Source of the DNA: an uncultured Neomegalonema sp.
Lineage (GTDB): Bacteria > Pseudomonadota > Alphaproteobacteria > Rhodobacterales > Rhodobacteraceae
Assembly: GCA_937995735.1 (NCBI GenBank)
Contig: CALKIZ010000085.1
Span: forward strand, 24,181-88,180
Direction: 5' to 3'
DNA length: 64,000 nt
Part shown: positions 49,119 through 59,291 of the stretch, in pieces
Position numbering within the stretch: the stretch's first letter is position 1
Layout of the letters: each line of letters starts with the position of its first letter
Position numbers and translations under genes: made by a program
The notes under the pieces: generated by a model
Seen by the model: the letters and a program-made list of their open reading frames with translations, nothing else
The model's database searches: none
Told to the model about the DNA's origin: nothing

Positions 49119-50795
49119 TTATTCTAACCAGCCGCGATAGCGAACAATCAAGCCGGTCATCCAATGCCGGATTTCGACGTGGAAATGAAAGCGCCCGTCA
49201 ATGACATGCTCGTAAGCATCGCCTGATGGGGCGAGAAAACGGGGCATGGGCATTCCGAAAGCGCGCCATTTTATCGTCTTTAGCCACATCTTGTCGTCTT
49301 GCAGCACGAGGGCGAGGCCAAATTCCAGTGGGCCGAAACTCTCTGATAATAGATGTTCGAACGATCCTTCCCCGCGTTTTTGCAGGCTGGAGAAAGGGCG
49401 ACCATCGAAGTTTCGTTGCCAATGCTCAACGCCGTCTTTGACCGAGAATGTTACCTCAACCGGGACATCTTCGCTGGCTTTTGGAAAGCCGACGATGGCG
49501 GCAATCAACCGTGCGAGCGGATTGGTTCCCCGGTCAACACGTGCGCGTCCTGTTATGCGCTTGCCATCCGGGTTGGTGTGCAGTTCGCGAATTTGCTGTG
49601 GCAAGCGTTGCCATGCTTCGCCCAGAATATGCTGATAGAGCGGGGCGGCATCGGATAAAGCGTCGCGGGTTCCGGCGATGATTTGTTTTCCTTCGAATTG
49701 GTCTTCAAACTCGGCAAGAGATACAGTGCCAAGGGCGGGATATGCGCCCGGTGGCGGTTTATCGCCTCGTTGGATTTTCTTTACCAGCGCCGCGACAGCC
49801 ATTGAAGGAATAAAAGGTCCGTCATCGCCTTCGGCAATCATATGCCATTCGCGTGTGATCGGCGCGCCATCTTTGCTTTTACCGCCAACGCGCATAATTA
49901 GTCCGCCACGATGTGCGCCGAATGGTAACAGCTTCATGACAGCATAGGCCAAGCTCTTGAACGGTGACAGAGATGGTAATAACCGCATATGGACGATGCG
50001 CGAAGAAAGATTGAGCAGTCTCAACATAATTTGTGGGCGTGTTCCGACGCCATACCAAAGCTCGCGCAGCGCGGTCCATTTATCGGGAAAGAGTGTTTGG
50101 TCCGGCAACTCGACCAAAGAAAACCTCATGGGCGAGAGAGGTTCTACGCCGGGGGGTGCAACGGTAAAATATCGCGAGTCAACAAGCGCGGGAGCCGTTG
50201 TGCTTTTGCCGCCGCGAATGATTGGCACTGGCTTTCCCGCATAAGACATGATCGCGGCAATGACATTTTTGCCAAGGCCAGCGCGCGGCGATGGAGCAAG
50301 CCCACTCTCGATATAATCGACCGATTGCCAGCCTTTTGACAAATCATCGACAATCGCGGCGGAGAGTGCGGGAAAGGTGCTCGCGCCGGAAATGACACTG
50401 ATACCGGCGGCCTTTGCCTTTTCGTCATAGGCGGAAATGCCTGTGACAAAATCAGCGCCATCCGCGATGTCGATATAGGTAACACCTGCCGCAATCGCGG
50501 CTTCTACGACAGGATAGGGCCGCTCGCCGTATCCTTGAAATGGTCCTGATGTATCGACGATAAGATCAGGTTTCCACTCGGCAAAAGACTGCGCGAGATT
50601 GCCGTTTCTATCGGTTTCGGCGGCAACCAAGGTCGCCTCCGCTTGCGGTTGGTATTCAGCGACGAGGGCGTTCGCTTTGGTCAGTGACCGGCCAGCACAG
50701 ATCAGCGTTAAGCCCTTCTCGGCGAGAAGAAGCCGAATAAGCCGTGTGCCGAATGTGCCGTAACCGCCCAGAATGAATATGCGAAGAGTGTTCAT
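49119..50795 (-). CDS. Saccharopine dehydrogenase-like NAD(P)-binding protein with DUF4166
   Basis: Protein of 558 residues in two parts. The N-terminal Rossmann region starts RIFILGGYGTFGTRLIRLLL and continues with LIVDTSGPFQGYGE and YIDIADGADFV, like the saccharopine dehydrogenase/trans-acting enoyl reductase superfamily. The C-terminal domain (about 385-558, LGEAWQRLPQQIRELH to IRHWMTGLIVRYRGWLE) is DUF4166. The pair is known as a fusion, but its reaction is not. It shares a divergent promoter region with the downstream MFS gene, which may carry a related compound. Confidence 0.83.
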   Translation of the reverse strand: MNTLRIFILGGYGTFGTRLIRLLLAEKGLTLICAGRSLTKANALVAEYQPQAEATLVAAETDRNGNLAQSFAEWKPDLIVDTSGPFQGYGERPYPVVEAAIAAGVTYIDIADGADFVTGISAYDEKAKAAGISVISGASTFPALSAAIVDDLSKGWQSVDYIESGLAPSPRAGLGKNVIAAIMSYAGKPVPIIRGGKSTTAPALVDSRYFTVAPPGVEPLSPMRFSLVELPDQTLFPDKWTALRELWYGVGTRPQIMLRLLNLSSRIVHMRLLPSLSPFKSLAYAVMKLLPFGAHRGGLIMRVGGKSKDGAPITREWHMIAEGDDGPFIPSMAVAALVKKIQRGDKPPPGAYPALGTVSLAEFEDQFEGKQIIAGTRDALSDAAPLYQHILGEAWQRLPQQIRELHTNPDGKRITGRARVDRGTNPLARLIAAIVGFPKASEDVPVEVTFSVKDGVEHWQRNFDGRPFSSLQKRGEGSFEHLLSESFGPLEFGLALVLQDDKMWLKTIKWRAFGMPMPRFLAPSGDAYEHVIDGRFHFHVEIRHWMTGLIVRYRGWLE

Positions 50796-50915
50796 TGCTC
50801 TGAAGCTGCGCCATATGCCCGCGCAATCAAGGGGCGTTTGGGGTGCGGGATAACATATTTCATTTAAATGCGTCTTCGGCGATGACTTCTCGGTTTTTGA
50901 GCCTTAGAGAGACAT

Positions 50916-52154
50916 ATGCTCTCTTATAGATTCCTGCGCGAGAACGCACCTTGGTTGCTCGCTGGTTTGTTGCTCGCGTTCGGGTCGAATTTCGGGCAAA
51001 CATTTTTCATTTCGCTGTTTGGCGGCGAGTACCGGCGAGAGCTGGGACTGACCGACGGTGAGTTTGGTCAACTCTATACGATTGCCACCCTCGCTTCAGC
51101 AATTTTGCTGGTGAATACCGGATGGATTGCTGACCGACTGCCCATGCGAAAATTGGGTGTTTTGGTCTTGGCAGGGCTGGCGGGTGTTTGCCTGTTGATG
51201 AGTCAGGCGCAGAATATCTGGGTTTTCGGCCTTGCGATCTTTGGCTTGCGCTATGCGGGGCAAGGCATGTTGAGCCATATCGAGGTAACAGCGATTGCGC
51301 GCTGGTTCGTTGCAAGCCGGGGCCGTGCGCTGGCTGTCGCGTCATGGGGCCATCCTATCGGAGAAGGGGTGCTGCCTCCCTTGGTTGCGTGGCTGTTGAC
51401 GCAAATGGAATGGCGCTCGGTATGGATGGTCTTTGCGGGCGTTCTGATCTTTGTGTTGATCCCGCTTTATACGGTAATCCTGAAAGGCGAGCGGGTTCCG
51501 ACGGGCACAGAAACCCAAGGAAAAGTCGTCACTGGGATTGGCGGTAAGCATTGGACGCGCCCTGAGGTCTTGCGCCACAAAGTGTTTTGGTTGTTGATCC
51601 CCGCTTTGATGGCTTCGCCAATGGTCGGGACGGCTGGGCTTTTCCATCAGGCGCATATTGCTGAGATTAAAGATTGGACCTTGCTGCAATTTACGGCTGG
51701 TTTCACCAGCTATGCAGTTTTGTCAGTGGTGTTTTCTTTGATCTTTGGAATGTTGCTGGATCGGTTCAGCGCCTTAGAAGTGCTGCCGTTTTATTTGATG
51801 CCTTTGGCGCTGGGGATGTTTGCGCTTAGTCAGTTCGACGGGCTGTGGGTTCCGCATATCTTCTTGGGGATGATTGGCGCGAGTGCCGGAGCAGGTGGGG
51901 CGACAATGGGGGCGATGTGGGCCGAACTCTATGGCACTAAACACCTTGGCTCGATCCGTTCGTTAAGCATGGCGGCGATGGTTTTCTCGTCCGCGTTGGG
52001 GCCGGGGCTGACAGGAACATTCATTGACAGGGGCGTTAATTTTGAGGCGCAATGTGTTGTGATGGCGGTTTATGTGCTGGCGATGGCTTTGTGGCTGTTT
52101 TTGCTCTTGAGGCCAATTATCGCGGCACGAAAAGCGAGCCAACTATCGGGATGA
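50916..52154 (+). CDS. MFS transporter
   Basis: Major facilitator protein of 412 residues. The loop 2-3 motif is TGWIADRLPMRKLGVLV, and the conserved helix 4 begins GLRYAGQGMLSHIEVTAIARW with SRGRALAVASWGHPIGE next. This resembles the oxalate/formate antiporter-like or NarK-like branches, but the substrate is unknown. Its 3' end overlaps the convergent SGNH gene by 12 bases. Confidence 0.88.
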   Translation: MLSYRFLRENAPWLLAGLLLAFGSNFGQTFFISLFGGEYRRELGLTDGEFGQLYTIATLASAILLVNTGWIADRLPMRKLGVLVLAGLAGVCLLMSQAQNIWVFGLAIFGLRYAGQGMLSHIEVTAIARWFVASRGRALAVASWGHPIGEGVLPPLVAWLLTQMEWRSVWMVFAGVLIFVLIPLYTVILKGERVPTGTETQGKVVTGIGGKHWTRPEVLRHKVFWLLIPALMASPMVGTAGLFHQAHIAEIKDWTLLQFTAGFTSYAVLSVVFSLIFGMLLDRFSALEVLPFYLMPLALGMFALSQFDGLWVPHIFLGMIGASAGAGGATMGAMWAELYGTKHLGSIRSLSMAAMVFSSALGPGLTGTFIDRGVNFEAQCVVMAVYVLAMALWLFLLLRPIIAARKASQLSG

Positions 52155-52991
52155 AAGAACGTCGTTCAACCGTGCCGACCATAGTGCGCCTAGCTTATCA
52201 AGGCCCTCGCGGTTAAAATGGCATCCGTCATAACGGTATGCTTGACCCACTGAATCTGTGTCTGGACCAAGGAAGACATTTGCGCGTTCTGCGGCCAAAG
52301 CGCGGCGCGCTGAGATGAGGGCGGGGGCGGGACTGTGATCATGGCCACAAATCGAAGAATTTGACACCATAAGCGGTGTGGCGGGCGAAAGCTGCGCTGT
52401 CATATCGGCAATTTTTGCCAGCGCATCTCGGTATGTGTTCTCTGGTGTCGCGCGATCCGACTCGCCTTGAAAATATAGAAAGGCAGTGATCGTGTAGCCC
52501 TTTGCTAACAGTGCGCGTGTTTGCTGTGTCAGGTGCTCCGCGTGATCTGTTCCCGGTTGCCATTGTTCGATACGGGTGTTTCCCACGGCGACATTTGCCA
52601 TCAAGATTGGGCGCTGTTCTCCGCTATTGCGCTGAGCATGGGCAAAAGCAGGCCAAGGAGAGCCGCCATGTCCTGTGGATGAGAATTGAGGGTCGTTGCC
52701 TTCGAAGCAACGCTTGTCGAAGAAATCATACGTCTCCGCAGGGGCAGTCCCTCTGCCAATGCCGTGATTGGCGGCGTTGCTTTGACCAAAGATCACAATG
52801 GTTTTTGTGGTCGCAGGGTCAGGGCAGGTCAGCTCGCGTTTGATCGAAATATCGCGCTCACCAGCGATTAAAGCCTGATCTGCAAGACGGGCGCGGTACT
52901 TATATTCATCTATTGCCCAACTCACCGTATAGGCTGCACCGGCACAGAATACGGCGAGGAGGAGGGTGATGCTAAGCCGCTTTCGGGTCAC
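52143..52991 (-). CDS. Membrane-anchored SGNH hydrolase, sialate O-acetylesterase-like
   Basis: Predicted periplasmic esterase of 282 residues with an N-terminal membrane anchor (about residues 7-27). SGNH blocks are visible: GQSNAANHG (nucleophile Ser), GNTRIEQW (Gly block), YFQGESDR (the QGE block of the SASA/DUF303 group) and DGCHFNREGLD (Asp/His). It overlaps the acyltransferase 3 gene by 20 bases and is probably co-translated with it, suggesting it adds or removes acyl groups on a polysaccharide exported by that system. Confidence 0.85.
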   Translation of the reverse strand: MTRKRLSITLLLAVFCAGAAYTVSWAIDEYKYRARLADQALIAGERDISIKRELTCPDPATTKTIVIFGQSNAANHGIGRGTAPAETYDFFDKRCFEGNDPQFSSTGHGGSPWPAFAHAQRNSGEQRPILMANVAVGNTRIEQWQPGTDHAEHLTQQTRALLAKGYTITAFLYFQGESDRATPENTYRDALAKIADMTAQLSPATPLMVSNSSICGHDHSPAPALISARRALAAERANVFLGPDTDSVGQAYRYDGCHFNREGLDKLGALWSARLNDVLSSR

Positions 52992-54108
52992 GGATCAGGC
53001 TTCCGATTGCGCGGCGAACGCGGCCAACCAACGGCATTTCTACGTAACGGGCAATGATGAAGGACAGCGCGAATGAGAGCATCAGAGAGATGACTGTTCC
53101 CAATATAAACGCCTGTGTTCCGTAAGCGCCCTCGGTGAATGATGCGATGATCTGAAACACGGCGTAGAGCACGGACCCGTGGATCAAATAGAGCGCGAAC
53201 GAGACTTCGCCGAGAAAACCAAAGAAGCGGTGACTGAGTGCGGGCCTTAACCAAGGGGCCGACGCAAAGCCGATGAAGAAATAGAATATCGACATAAGAC
53301 CCAACGCATTTGCGATCAGGTAATGCAGATCATGGCGCGTCAAGACTGAAGATATGAGCAAGCCACCGATCATGAGGAGGCCCGGCATCCAAGGCAAGCG
53401 TCCGATGATCTTACGGACACTTTCCCAACGATGGGCAACCAGCATTCCTAAAAAGAAGACGCTACCCGCCAAGCCTTTCAGGAAATACTCGGTTGTATCA
53501 GCGCGCCATGAGATGATGCTTGCGGCTGAAACGATGACCAGCAGGATAGCGATTTCATAGCGGCGAAGAACCAAGGCTCCGACTGCGAAAATTAACAGTG
53601 AAAAAGCGAACTCAACTGGCATTGTCCAGAGGTTCACGTTGAACGTATCGGTCTCGCTGTAGAGGAAGAAAACGCGCGTGAGCAGGAACTCGATTAAGCG
53701 GGCGGTGTCCCATCCTTCAACATTCCAACGGGTTATCCATTGCGGCGCGGCGAAAGGTGCGAGCTGTTCTGTACCACTGGCCCGAAGAGCAATCAGTTGA
53801 AGAATGAAGCATAGAATGCCGGTCAGAAAAACGGGGATGAGCAGACGGGGGAGCCTGTTAACCACGTCGATCATTAAATTGCGCTCGCCTTTGGCCCCGA
53901 TAAAATAAGGGTACGAAAGCACAAAGCCACTGATGGCGAAAAAGATGAGCACCGCGAAATGACCGTTTGCGGCAAAACTCCAGAGGGGCGCGCTCCAATG
54001 GACGAATGGGTCGCCAAACGTTGCAGGCCGATAATTCAACAAATGTGCAAAGACGACAGCAACCGCCGCAATCCCGCGTAAAGCATCAAATTCATGGAGT
54101 CTATTCAT
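52972..54108 (-). CDS. Acyltransferase 3 family membrane protein (OafA-like)
   Basis: Integral membrane O-acyltransferase of 378 residues with about ten predicted helices. The family core is EFDALRGIAAVAVVFAHL with the catalytic His candidate in that helix, and FFAISGFVLSYPYF next. AT3 proteins take acetyl groups from cytoplasmic acetyl-CoA and pass them to extracytoplasmic sugars, often via a fused SGNH domain. Here the SGNH protein is encoded by the next, overlapping gene, as if the fusion were split. Confidence 0.9.
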   Translation of the reverse strand: MNRLHEFDALRGIAAVAVVFAHLLNYRPATFGDPFVHWSAPLWSFAANGHFAVLIFFAISGFVLSYPYFIGAKGERNLMIDVVNRLPRLLIPVFLTGILCFILQLIALRASGTEQLAPFAAPQWITRWNVEGWDTARLIEFLLTRVFFLYSETDTFNVNLWTMPVEFAFSLLIFAVGALVLRRYEIAILLVIVSAASIISWRADTTEYFLKGLAGSVFFLGMLVAHRWESVRKIIGRLPWMPGLLMIGGLLISSVLTRHDLHYLIANALGLMSIFYFFIGFASAPWLRPALSHRFFGFLGEVSFALYLIHGSVLYAVFQIIASFTEGAYGTQAFILGTVISLMLSFALSFIIARYVEMPLVGRVRRAIGSLIRDPKAA

Positions 54109-54153
54109 GCCGTAAAATTAACGCGGAAACTCTTTCTGTCGGGTTACCGTGCG

Positions 54154-55536
54154 TTACAAGATTTTACCGGGGTTCATGATATTGGCCGGGTCAAATACTT
54201 GTTTTATTTCACGCATCAAGCGCAGTTTTTCGGGGTTGCTGTGCTTGGCTAGGCTTGCCCGTTTTTCGGTGCCAATGCCGTGTTCAGCAGAGAATGAGCC
54301 GCCGATTTGTTTAATGCCGCTATAGACGGCATCAGAAATTGCGGTACGGCGGGCTTCATCTGCGGGTTGGCCGTTGCCTATCGTGTAGTGCAGGTTGCCA
54401 TCGCCAAGATGCCCCATGACCCAGATACCAAGACTTGGGTCTATGGCGTTCAGGCGTGCTTCGATGGAAGTTATGGTTTCGTCAATCGAGTTTAACGGAA
54501 CGGAAATATCATACCATTGGCAATGGGGGACAGTGTTGTCGACGATGAAACTTTCTTCGCGGATGCGCCAGATTTCTGATCTCTCCCGTTCGTTCTTTGC
54601 CACGATTGCATCGCGTATTGCGCTTTGCGCTGTCGGGTCATCGAAGAGAGTTTGCAGCGCTGTTTCTGCGGTTCCATTGCTCGCCAGTTCGATCAGCAGA
54701 TAGGCGGGGGAGTCGCTGAAATTAAGCACGGATGAAAGGCCGATTTCTTCCGCGACAGTGACGGCATAGTTGCGCCACATGATTTCTGTTTGCAGCAGAG
54801 TGACGTCCGGTATTTTCTGACAAGCGCGCGTGATCGTTAGCGCGGCGGCGGCGTTCTCGCAGGCAATCAGAAGGGTGGTTGTCGGGGGTATCGCCGGTGT
54901 TAATTTGAGGACGGCGCGGGTGACGATGCCGAGCGTTCCTTCGGCTCCGCAAAAGAGATGCTTGATGTCGTAGCCCTCGTTGCATTTGGGGACTTCGGTG
55001 AGGTCGTTCAGTATTGCACCGCTGGCGAGGACTGCTTCGAGGCCAAGAACGCGGTTGCGCATGGACCCATTGCGGAAAGCCTCCATCCCTCCGGCATTGG
55101 TCGAGATCATGCCTCCGATGGTGGCCGTGCCGCGCGCCCCGAGGTCGATGCCGACGCTAAGGCCGTGTTGATTAGCGGCCTCTTCGACGGATTGTAGTGT
55201 TGCGCCGCAATCGACTGTGGCGGTTCCCGCGAGGGGGTCGAGTGTAGTGATGGCGTTCATGCGGCGCAGGCCGAGGATGACGCTGTTTTGTGATGACGCT
55301 GCGGCTCCTGATAGACCGGTTAACCCGCCTTGTGGAACGATGGGCAGGCCGTGTCGCGCGCAATACGTGACAACTTGCGCGATTTCACCGGTGGTGGCGG
55401 GATAAACCGCAAGACCTGCAGCAAGGTTCTCGGGGTGAAAACCGGGATCGCGGGTGGTCAGCATATCCGGCGTGTGGACATGCTTTTCTCCGACGATGGC
55501 CGCAAGGCTCTTTATATGGGTGCTGGTGATGTCCAT
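54154..55536 (-). CDS. FAD-linked D-2-hydroxyacid oxidoreductase (GlcD/D2HGDH type)
   Basis: VAO/PCMH-family flavoprotein of 460 residues that oxidises a D-2-hydroxyacid such as D-lactate or D-2-hydroxyglutarate. The FAD-binding half carries PIVPQGGLTGLSGAA and GARGTATIGGMISTNAGG; the C-terminal half has GHLGDGNLHYTI and GGSFSAEHGIGTEKR, typical of the GlcD/D2HGDH group. The start is either the ATG used here or a GTG five codons upstream; neither has a strong ribosome site. No Fe-S partner gene is adjacent, which fits D2HGDH better than GlcDEF. Confidence 0.9.
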   Translation of the reverse strand: MDITSTHIKSLAAIVGEKHVHTPDMLTTRDPGFHPENLAAGLAVYPATTGEIAQVVTYCARHGLPIVPQGGLTGLSGAAASSQNSVILGLRRMNAITTLDPLAGTATVDCGATLQSVEEAANQHGLSVGIDLGARGTATIGGMISTNAGGMEAFRNGSMRNRVLGLEAVLASGAILNDLTEVPKCNEGYDIKHLFCGAEGTLGIVTRAVLKLTPAIPPTTTLLIACENAAAALTITRACQKIPDVTLLQTEIMWRNYAVTVAEEIGLSSVLNFSDSPAYLLIELASNGTAETALQTLFDDPTAQSAIRDAIVAKNERERSEIWRIREESFIVDNTVPHCQWYDISVPLNSIDETITSIEARLNAIDPSLGIWVMGHLGDGNLHYTIGNGQPADEARRTAISDAVYSGIKQIGGSFSAEHGIGTEKRASLAKHSNPEKLRLMREIKQVFDPANIMNPGKIL

Positions 55537-55598
55537 TCCGGAAATCTGCACCAGTCGTTGACTGAATGCCAGTCAACATCGAGCGGGGTAATGCCTTT

Positions 55599-58500
55599 TT
55601 ACTCGGCTGCTTGTGTATAGCTTGGCGGGCGCTTATCCGTGTTACCTTCAGTCGGCGCGTGGTCTTCTTCCATCAATTCAGTGATGTCAGATCCGGGTGC
55701 GCCTTTTACGTGAACCGATGCCATCAAGTTATCAAGGTAAGCGGATTGATTGAGAGCGGTGGTTTCTTGCCGCTCAACTGCGTCTGGCATTTGGGGCGTT
55801 GCCGGTGTCGGGGCTGGGGGCAGGAAAGAAGGCAGTTCTGACCAAATAATATCGCGGTCCAATTTCTTGGCGGACTTTTTTAAGCGCCGATCTCTCAAAT
55901 ATCCTGCGTTTCGCCCAACCGTGATGTTGAGGGCCGCTGCTTTGACACCGCGCCAGCCGAACGCGGGCAGCTTGCCGAGATACCAAACCCGCAGCGCCAA
56001 GAGTGATGGTGTTACAAAGAGAGTGAGGATCGTCGCAAAACCAAGGCCGAAGACAATCGCAGTTGCGAGTTGTGTCCACCATAGAGCGGAGGGTGCGCCG
56101 GTCGTAATGCCTCCGTTTACGAAATCGATGGAGACGGCAAACATCATCGGCAGCAAACCGGCCATCGTTGTGATGGTGGTCAGAAGAACAGGGCGCAATC
56201 GTTGGCGGCCCGTTTCTGCGATTGCATCAAGGGGGGGCATTTCAGCGCGCAAGGATTGGTAGGTGTCGATCAGCACAATGTTGTTGTTCACCACAATTCC
56301 GGCGAGGGCGACTATTCCTATCCCTGTCATAATGATCGAGAAGGGTTGGCCCATCACCATCATACCGACGAGAACCCCGCCGACGGAAAGCACGACGGCC
56401 AGTAGCACCAGCACCGAGTTATAAAAGCTGTCGAACTGTGCCAGCAGGATAATAAACATCAGGCCAAGCGCGCCGATAAAGGCCTTCATGAGAAAGGCTT
56501 GGCTTTCTTGTTGTTCTTCGAAGTCGCCTGCAAAACTTGGGACGACACCCGCGCCAAGATCGACGGTTTTGAGCCATTCACCCAACTCGGCGATTTTAGC
56601 GGTGGGGTTGGTTCCGGGTTCTACGTCCGCTGAAACGGTGTAGACGCGCACACCGTCAATGCGGGTGATTTCCGAGACTTTGGCGACTGGCTTTCGTGTG
56701 ACAAAATTCGAGAGCGGCACGAGGCCGACATTGGTTTGGACCCGCAAGCGGTCGAGTGTTGCTATGGTTCTCAATTCTTCTGGGAAGCGGCCACGGATGT
56801 CGATTTCTTCTTCGGAATCGTCAGGCCGCCATTCGCCCGCATTGACGCCGCGCGTCACCATTTGAACCATCGCGCCGATGGAGGTGACGTTCGCGCCATA
56901 TCTGCCCGCCTCAGTCCGGTCGATTTCGAGTTTCCACTCGATCCCCGGTAACGGCAGAGTGGTCGAGACGTCTTTTAGACCCGGATCGGCAAGGAGCTTT
57001 GCTTCAACCAGTTTCGTTGCGCGCTCTAAATTGTCGGAATTAGAGGCAAGTTGGATGTTGATAGGCTTGCCTTGCTCGGGACCGTTTGATTGTTCCGCGA
57101 GTTCAAATTTAACGCCCGGGAATTGTGCTGTAACCTCGGAGATTTCGGCCATGATTTCTTTACCGGGTTTACGGGTGCGCCAGTTTTCGAACTCGAATTG
57201 AATCGAGCCGATGGCGTCTTTCGGACGGTTTTGTGCGTTTAGGCCATTGCCTCCATCCCCTACGATGGTGAGCGCGCTGTCGATGTTATCGATGGAGAGT
57301 ACTTTGTTTTCCACGACCTTCATAATCTTGTCTTGCTCTTCGATGGAAAGATTACCACGCGCAGAGACATAGAGATTGGCAACTTCGGGGTCTTGATCAA
57401 CGAAGAACTCTACGCCGAGGCTGTTCTCCCCGTATTTGGTGAAGATGGTCGCGAGGAGTGCGCCAGTCAGGAAAATAACGACGACCGGCATGACGGGATT
57501 GTTCGTGAGCCAACGGAGAACGAAACCATAAAGGCTGAAACCGCGCTTAGGCTGTTGGTATGGCTCGGATGATCTGCGGGCGTGTTTAAAGCCGGCAATA
57601 AAGCCGAAGACCGCAAGACCCGCCAAGAAGATAACCGCCGCAATCGCCGAATAGTTATAATCAACGGTCAGACCGTTTTCGGTTTCGAGTTGTGTGATCA
57701 TGGACGGCAAGAGAGTGTATGCACCGATGGATGCTGCACCGGCGAGGGCCATTGATCCAACCCATCCGATTGAGCGGTTTAACGCCGTCGAAATACGATC
57801 AAGAGCGCGCGTTAGTCGCGTGATAATCACGCCGGTAATCGGCATGTAGATCAACGCCACGAGCAACGACGCAGTAAGAACGAAAATCAGTGTTATCGGC
57901 AAAAACCGCATGAACTGTCCGGGCATCCCCGGCCAGAGCAACATTGGCAAAAACGCGCATAATGTTGTCGCGGTCGAGGAGACAATCGGCCAGAACATTC
58001 GGTTCGCGGCCTCGCCGTAAGCCTCGGCAGCTCCTGCGCCTTTAGAGGTGCGCATATCGGCATATTCTGTGACAACGATTGCCCCGTCGACCAACATTCC
58101 CACCGCAAGGATCAGGCCGAACATCACCATGTTGTTGACGCTCATGCCGAGCGAGGCCATCAGCGCAAAGGCAAGCAGGAAAGAGGTCGGAATTGCGAAG
58201 CCAACCAGCAAAGCCGATTTGAAACCGAGTGTGGCAATAACCACGATCATCACGAGACAAATCGCAGTGATGACACTAGATTGCAATTGCCCAACCATGT
58301 CCTGAACACGGGTGGATTCGTCCAGCGAGTAACTGACCTTGACGGAGTTTTTCAATCCTTGCGGCCATGCCGCGACAAAGGCGTCGGTTGCTGCACGCAC
58401 TTGCGCCACTGTGTCGATGATATTTACGCCGGGGCGCTTTTTGACTGAGAGCGAGATTGTTGGCTCGCCGTTAAAACGGGCGATAGAGGCGCGGTCTTCA

Positions 58501-59291
58501 AAGGTGCGGCGCACATCCGCCAAATCTGCCAGCGTAACCGTGCGCTCGCCTGAGACTTTGATGGGCAGGGAACTCAGGTCGGATAATGTTTCGACAGCGC
58601 CCGGAACTTTGACCGAGAACGCGCCTTTGTCTGAACTGATTTGTCCCGCCGCGATAACCTGATTGTTGTTTGTGACGACTTGCAACAACTCGTTGGCGGT
58701 GATGTTGTATGTCTCCAGCCGTTCTGGTTTGACGATGATTTCTAACAGTTCGTCCCGCTGTCCGTTCATTTCGGCTTCGAGAACGGGGCCGATGCCTTCG
58801 ATCACATCTTGTAAGTTTTGCGCGGCGCGGAGCAGGGTGCGCTCTGGCGCTGCGCCGGATAGGGTGATGTTGAGGATCGGAAATTCGGAGGTGTTGATTT
58901 CGATAATGCGCGGTTCCAGAACATCCGCCGGAAACTCTGCCTGTGCCTCATCCACTTCGGCGCGGACTTCGGCGACGATGGCCTCTTTGTCGAATCCGAA
59001 TTCAAATTCAAGCGCGACAGATGCGTGGCCTTCGGTGGCTACCCCGGTCATTTTCTTCAAACCGTCGAGTGACTTTAACTGGTTCTCCAGCGGTTTGACG
59101 AGCAGTCGTTCGGCATCGGATGTGCTGACACCGGGATAGGTGACGGAGACATAAAGCGTCGGAATGTCGATGTTCGGCGAGCCTTCTTTCGGCAAGCCGG
59201 TGAAGGCAAGCCAGCCCGCCGCGACGGAAAGCACGATAAACGCGAAGACCATTCGCGCCCGGCTGATCGCCGCTTTGACTAAGACATTCAT
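55599..59291 (-). CDS. RND efflux pump permease (HAE1-like)
   Basis: Inner-membrane proton-driven transporter of 1230 residues, longer than AcrB (about 1050) owing to a C-terminal polar tail and a hydrophobic insertion near residues 520-610. The first helix is followed by LPKEGSPNIDIPTLYVSVTYPG, the usual RND opening. The helix 4 relay reads GMLVDGAIVVTEYAD, with one Asp where AcrB has two, and the helix 10 site reads VVNNNIVLID without the AcrB Lys. Proton coupling must therefore differ from AcrB, as in other RND subgroups. It overlaps the adaptor gene by four bases. No TolC-type channel gene is here. Confidence 0.92.
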   Translation of the reverse strand: MNVLVKAAISRARMVFAFIVLSVAAGWLAFTGLPKEGSPNIDIPTLYVSVTYPGVSTSDAERLLVKPLENQLKSLDGLKKMTGVATEGHASVALEFEFGFDKEAIVAEVRAEVDEAQAEFPADVLEPRIIEINTSEFPILNITLSGAAPERTLLRAAQNLQDVIEGIGPVLEAEMNGQRDELLEIIVKPERLETYNITANELLQVVTNNNQVIAAGQISSDKGAFSVKVPGAVETLSDLSSLPIKVSGERTVTLADLADVRRTFEDRASIARFNGEPTISLSVKKRPGVNIIDTVAQVRAATDAFVAAWPQGLKNSVKVSYSLDESTRVQDMVGQLQSSVITAICLVMIVVIATLGFKSALLVGFAIPTSFLLAFALMASLGMSVNNMVMFGLILAVGMLVDGAIVVTEYADMRTSKGAGAAEAYGEAANRMFWPIVSSTATTLCAFLPMLLWPGMPGQFMRFLPITLIFVLTASLLVALIYMPITGVIITRLTRALDRISTALNRSIGWVGSMALAGAASIGAYTLLPSMITQLETENGLTVDYNYSAIAAVIFLAGLAVFGFIAGFKHARRSSEPYQQPKRGFSLYGFVLRWLTNNPVMPVVVIFLTGALLATIFTKYGENSLGVEFFVDQDPEVANLYVSARGNLSIEEQDKIMKVVENKVLSIDNIDSALTIVGDGGNGLNAQNRPKDAIGSIQFEFENWRTRKPGKEIMAEISEVTAQFPGVKFELAEQSNGPEQGKPINIQLASNSDNLERATKLVEAKLLADPGLKDVSTTLPLPGIEWKLEIDRTEAGRYGANVTSIGAMVQMVTRGVNAGEWRPDDSEEEIDIRGRFPEELRTIATLDRLRVQTNVGLVPLSNFVTRKPVAKVSEITRIDGVRVYTVSADVEPGTNPTAKIAELGEWLKTVDLGAGVVPSFAGDFEEQQESQAFLMKAFIGALGLMFIILLAQFDSFYNSVLVLLAVVLSVGGVLVGMMVMGQPFSIIMTGIGIVALAGIVVNNNIVLIDTYQSLRAEMPPLDAIAETGRQRLRPVLLTTITTMAGLLPMMFAVSIDFVNGGITTGAPSALWWTQLATAIVFGLGFATILTLFVTPSLLALRVWYLGKLPAFGWRGVKAAALNITVGRNAGYLRDRRLKKSAKKLDRDIIWSELPSFLPPAPTPATPQMPDAVERQETTALNQSAYLDNLMASVHVKGAPGSDITELMEEDHAPTEGNTDKRPPSYTQAAE

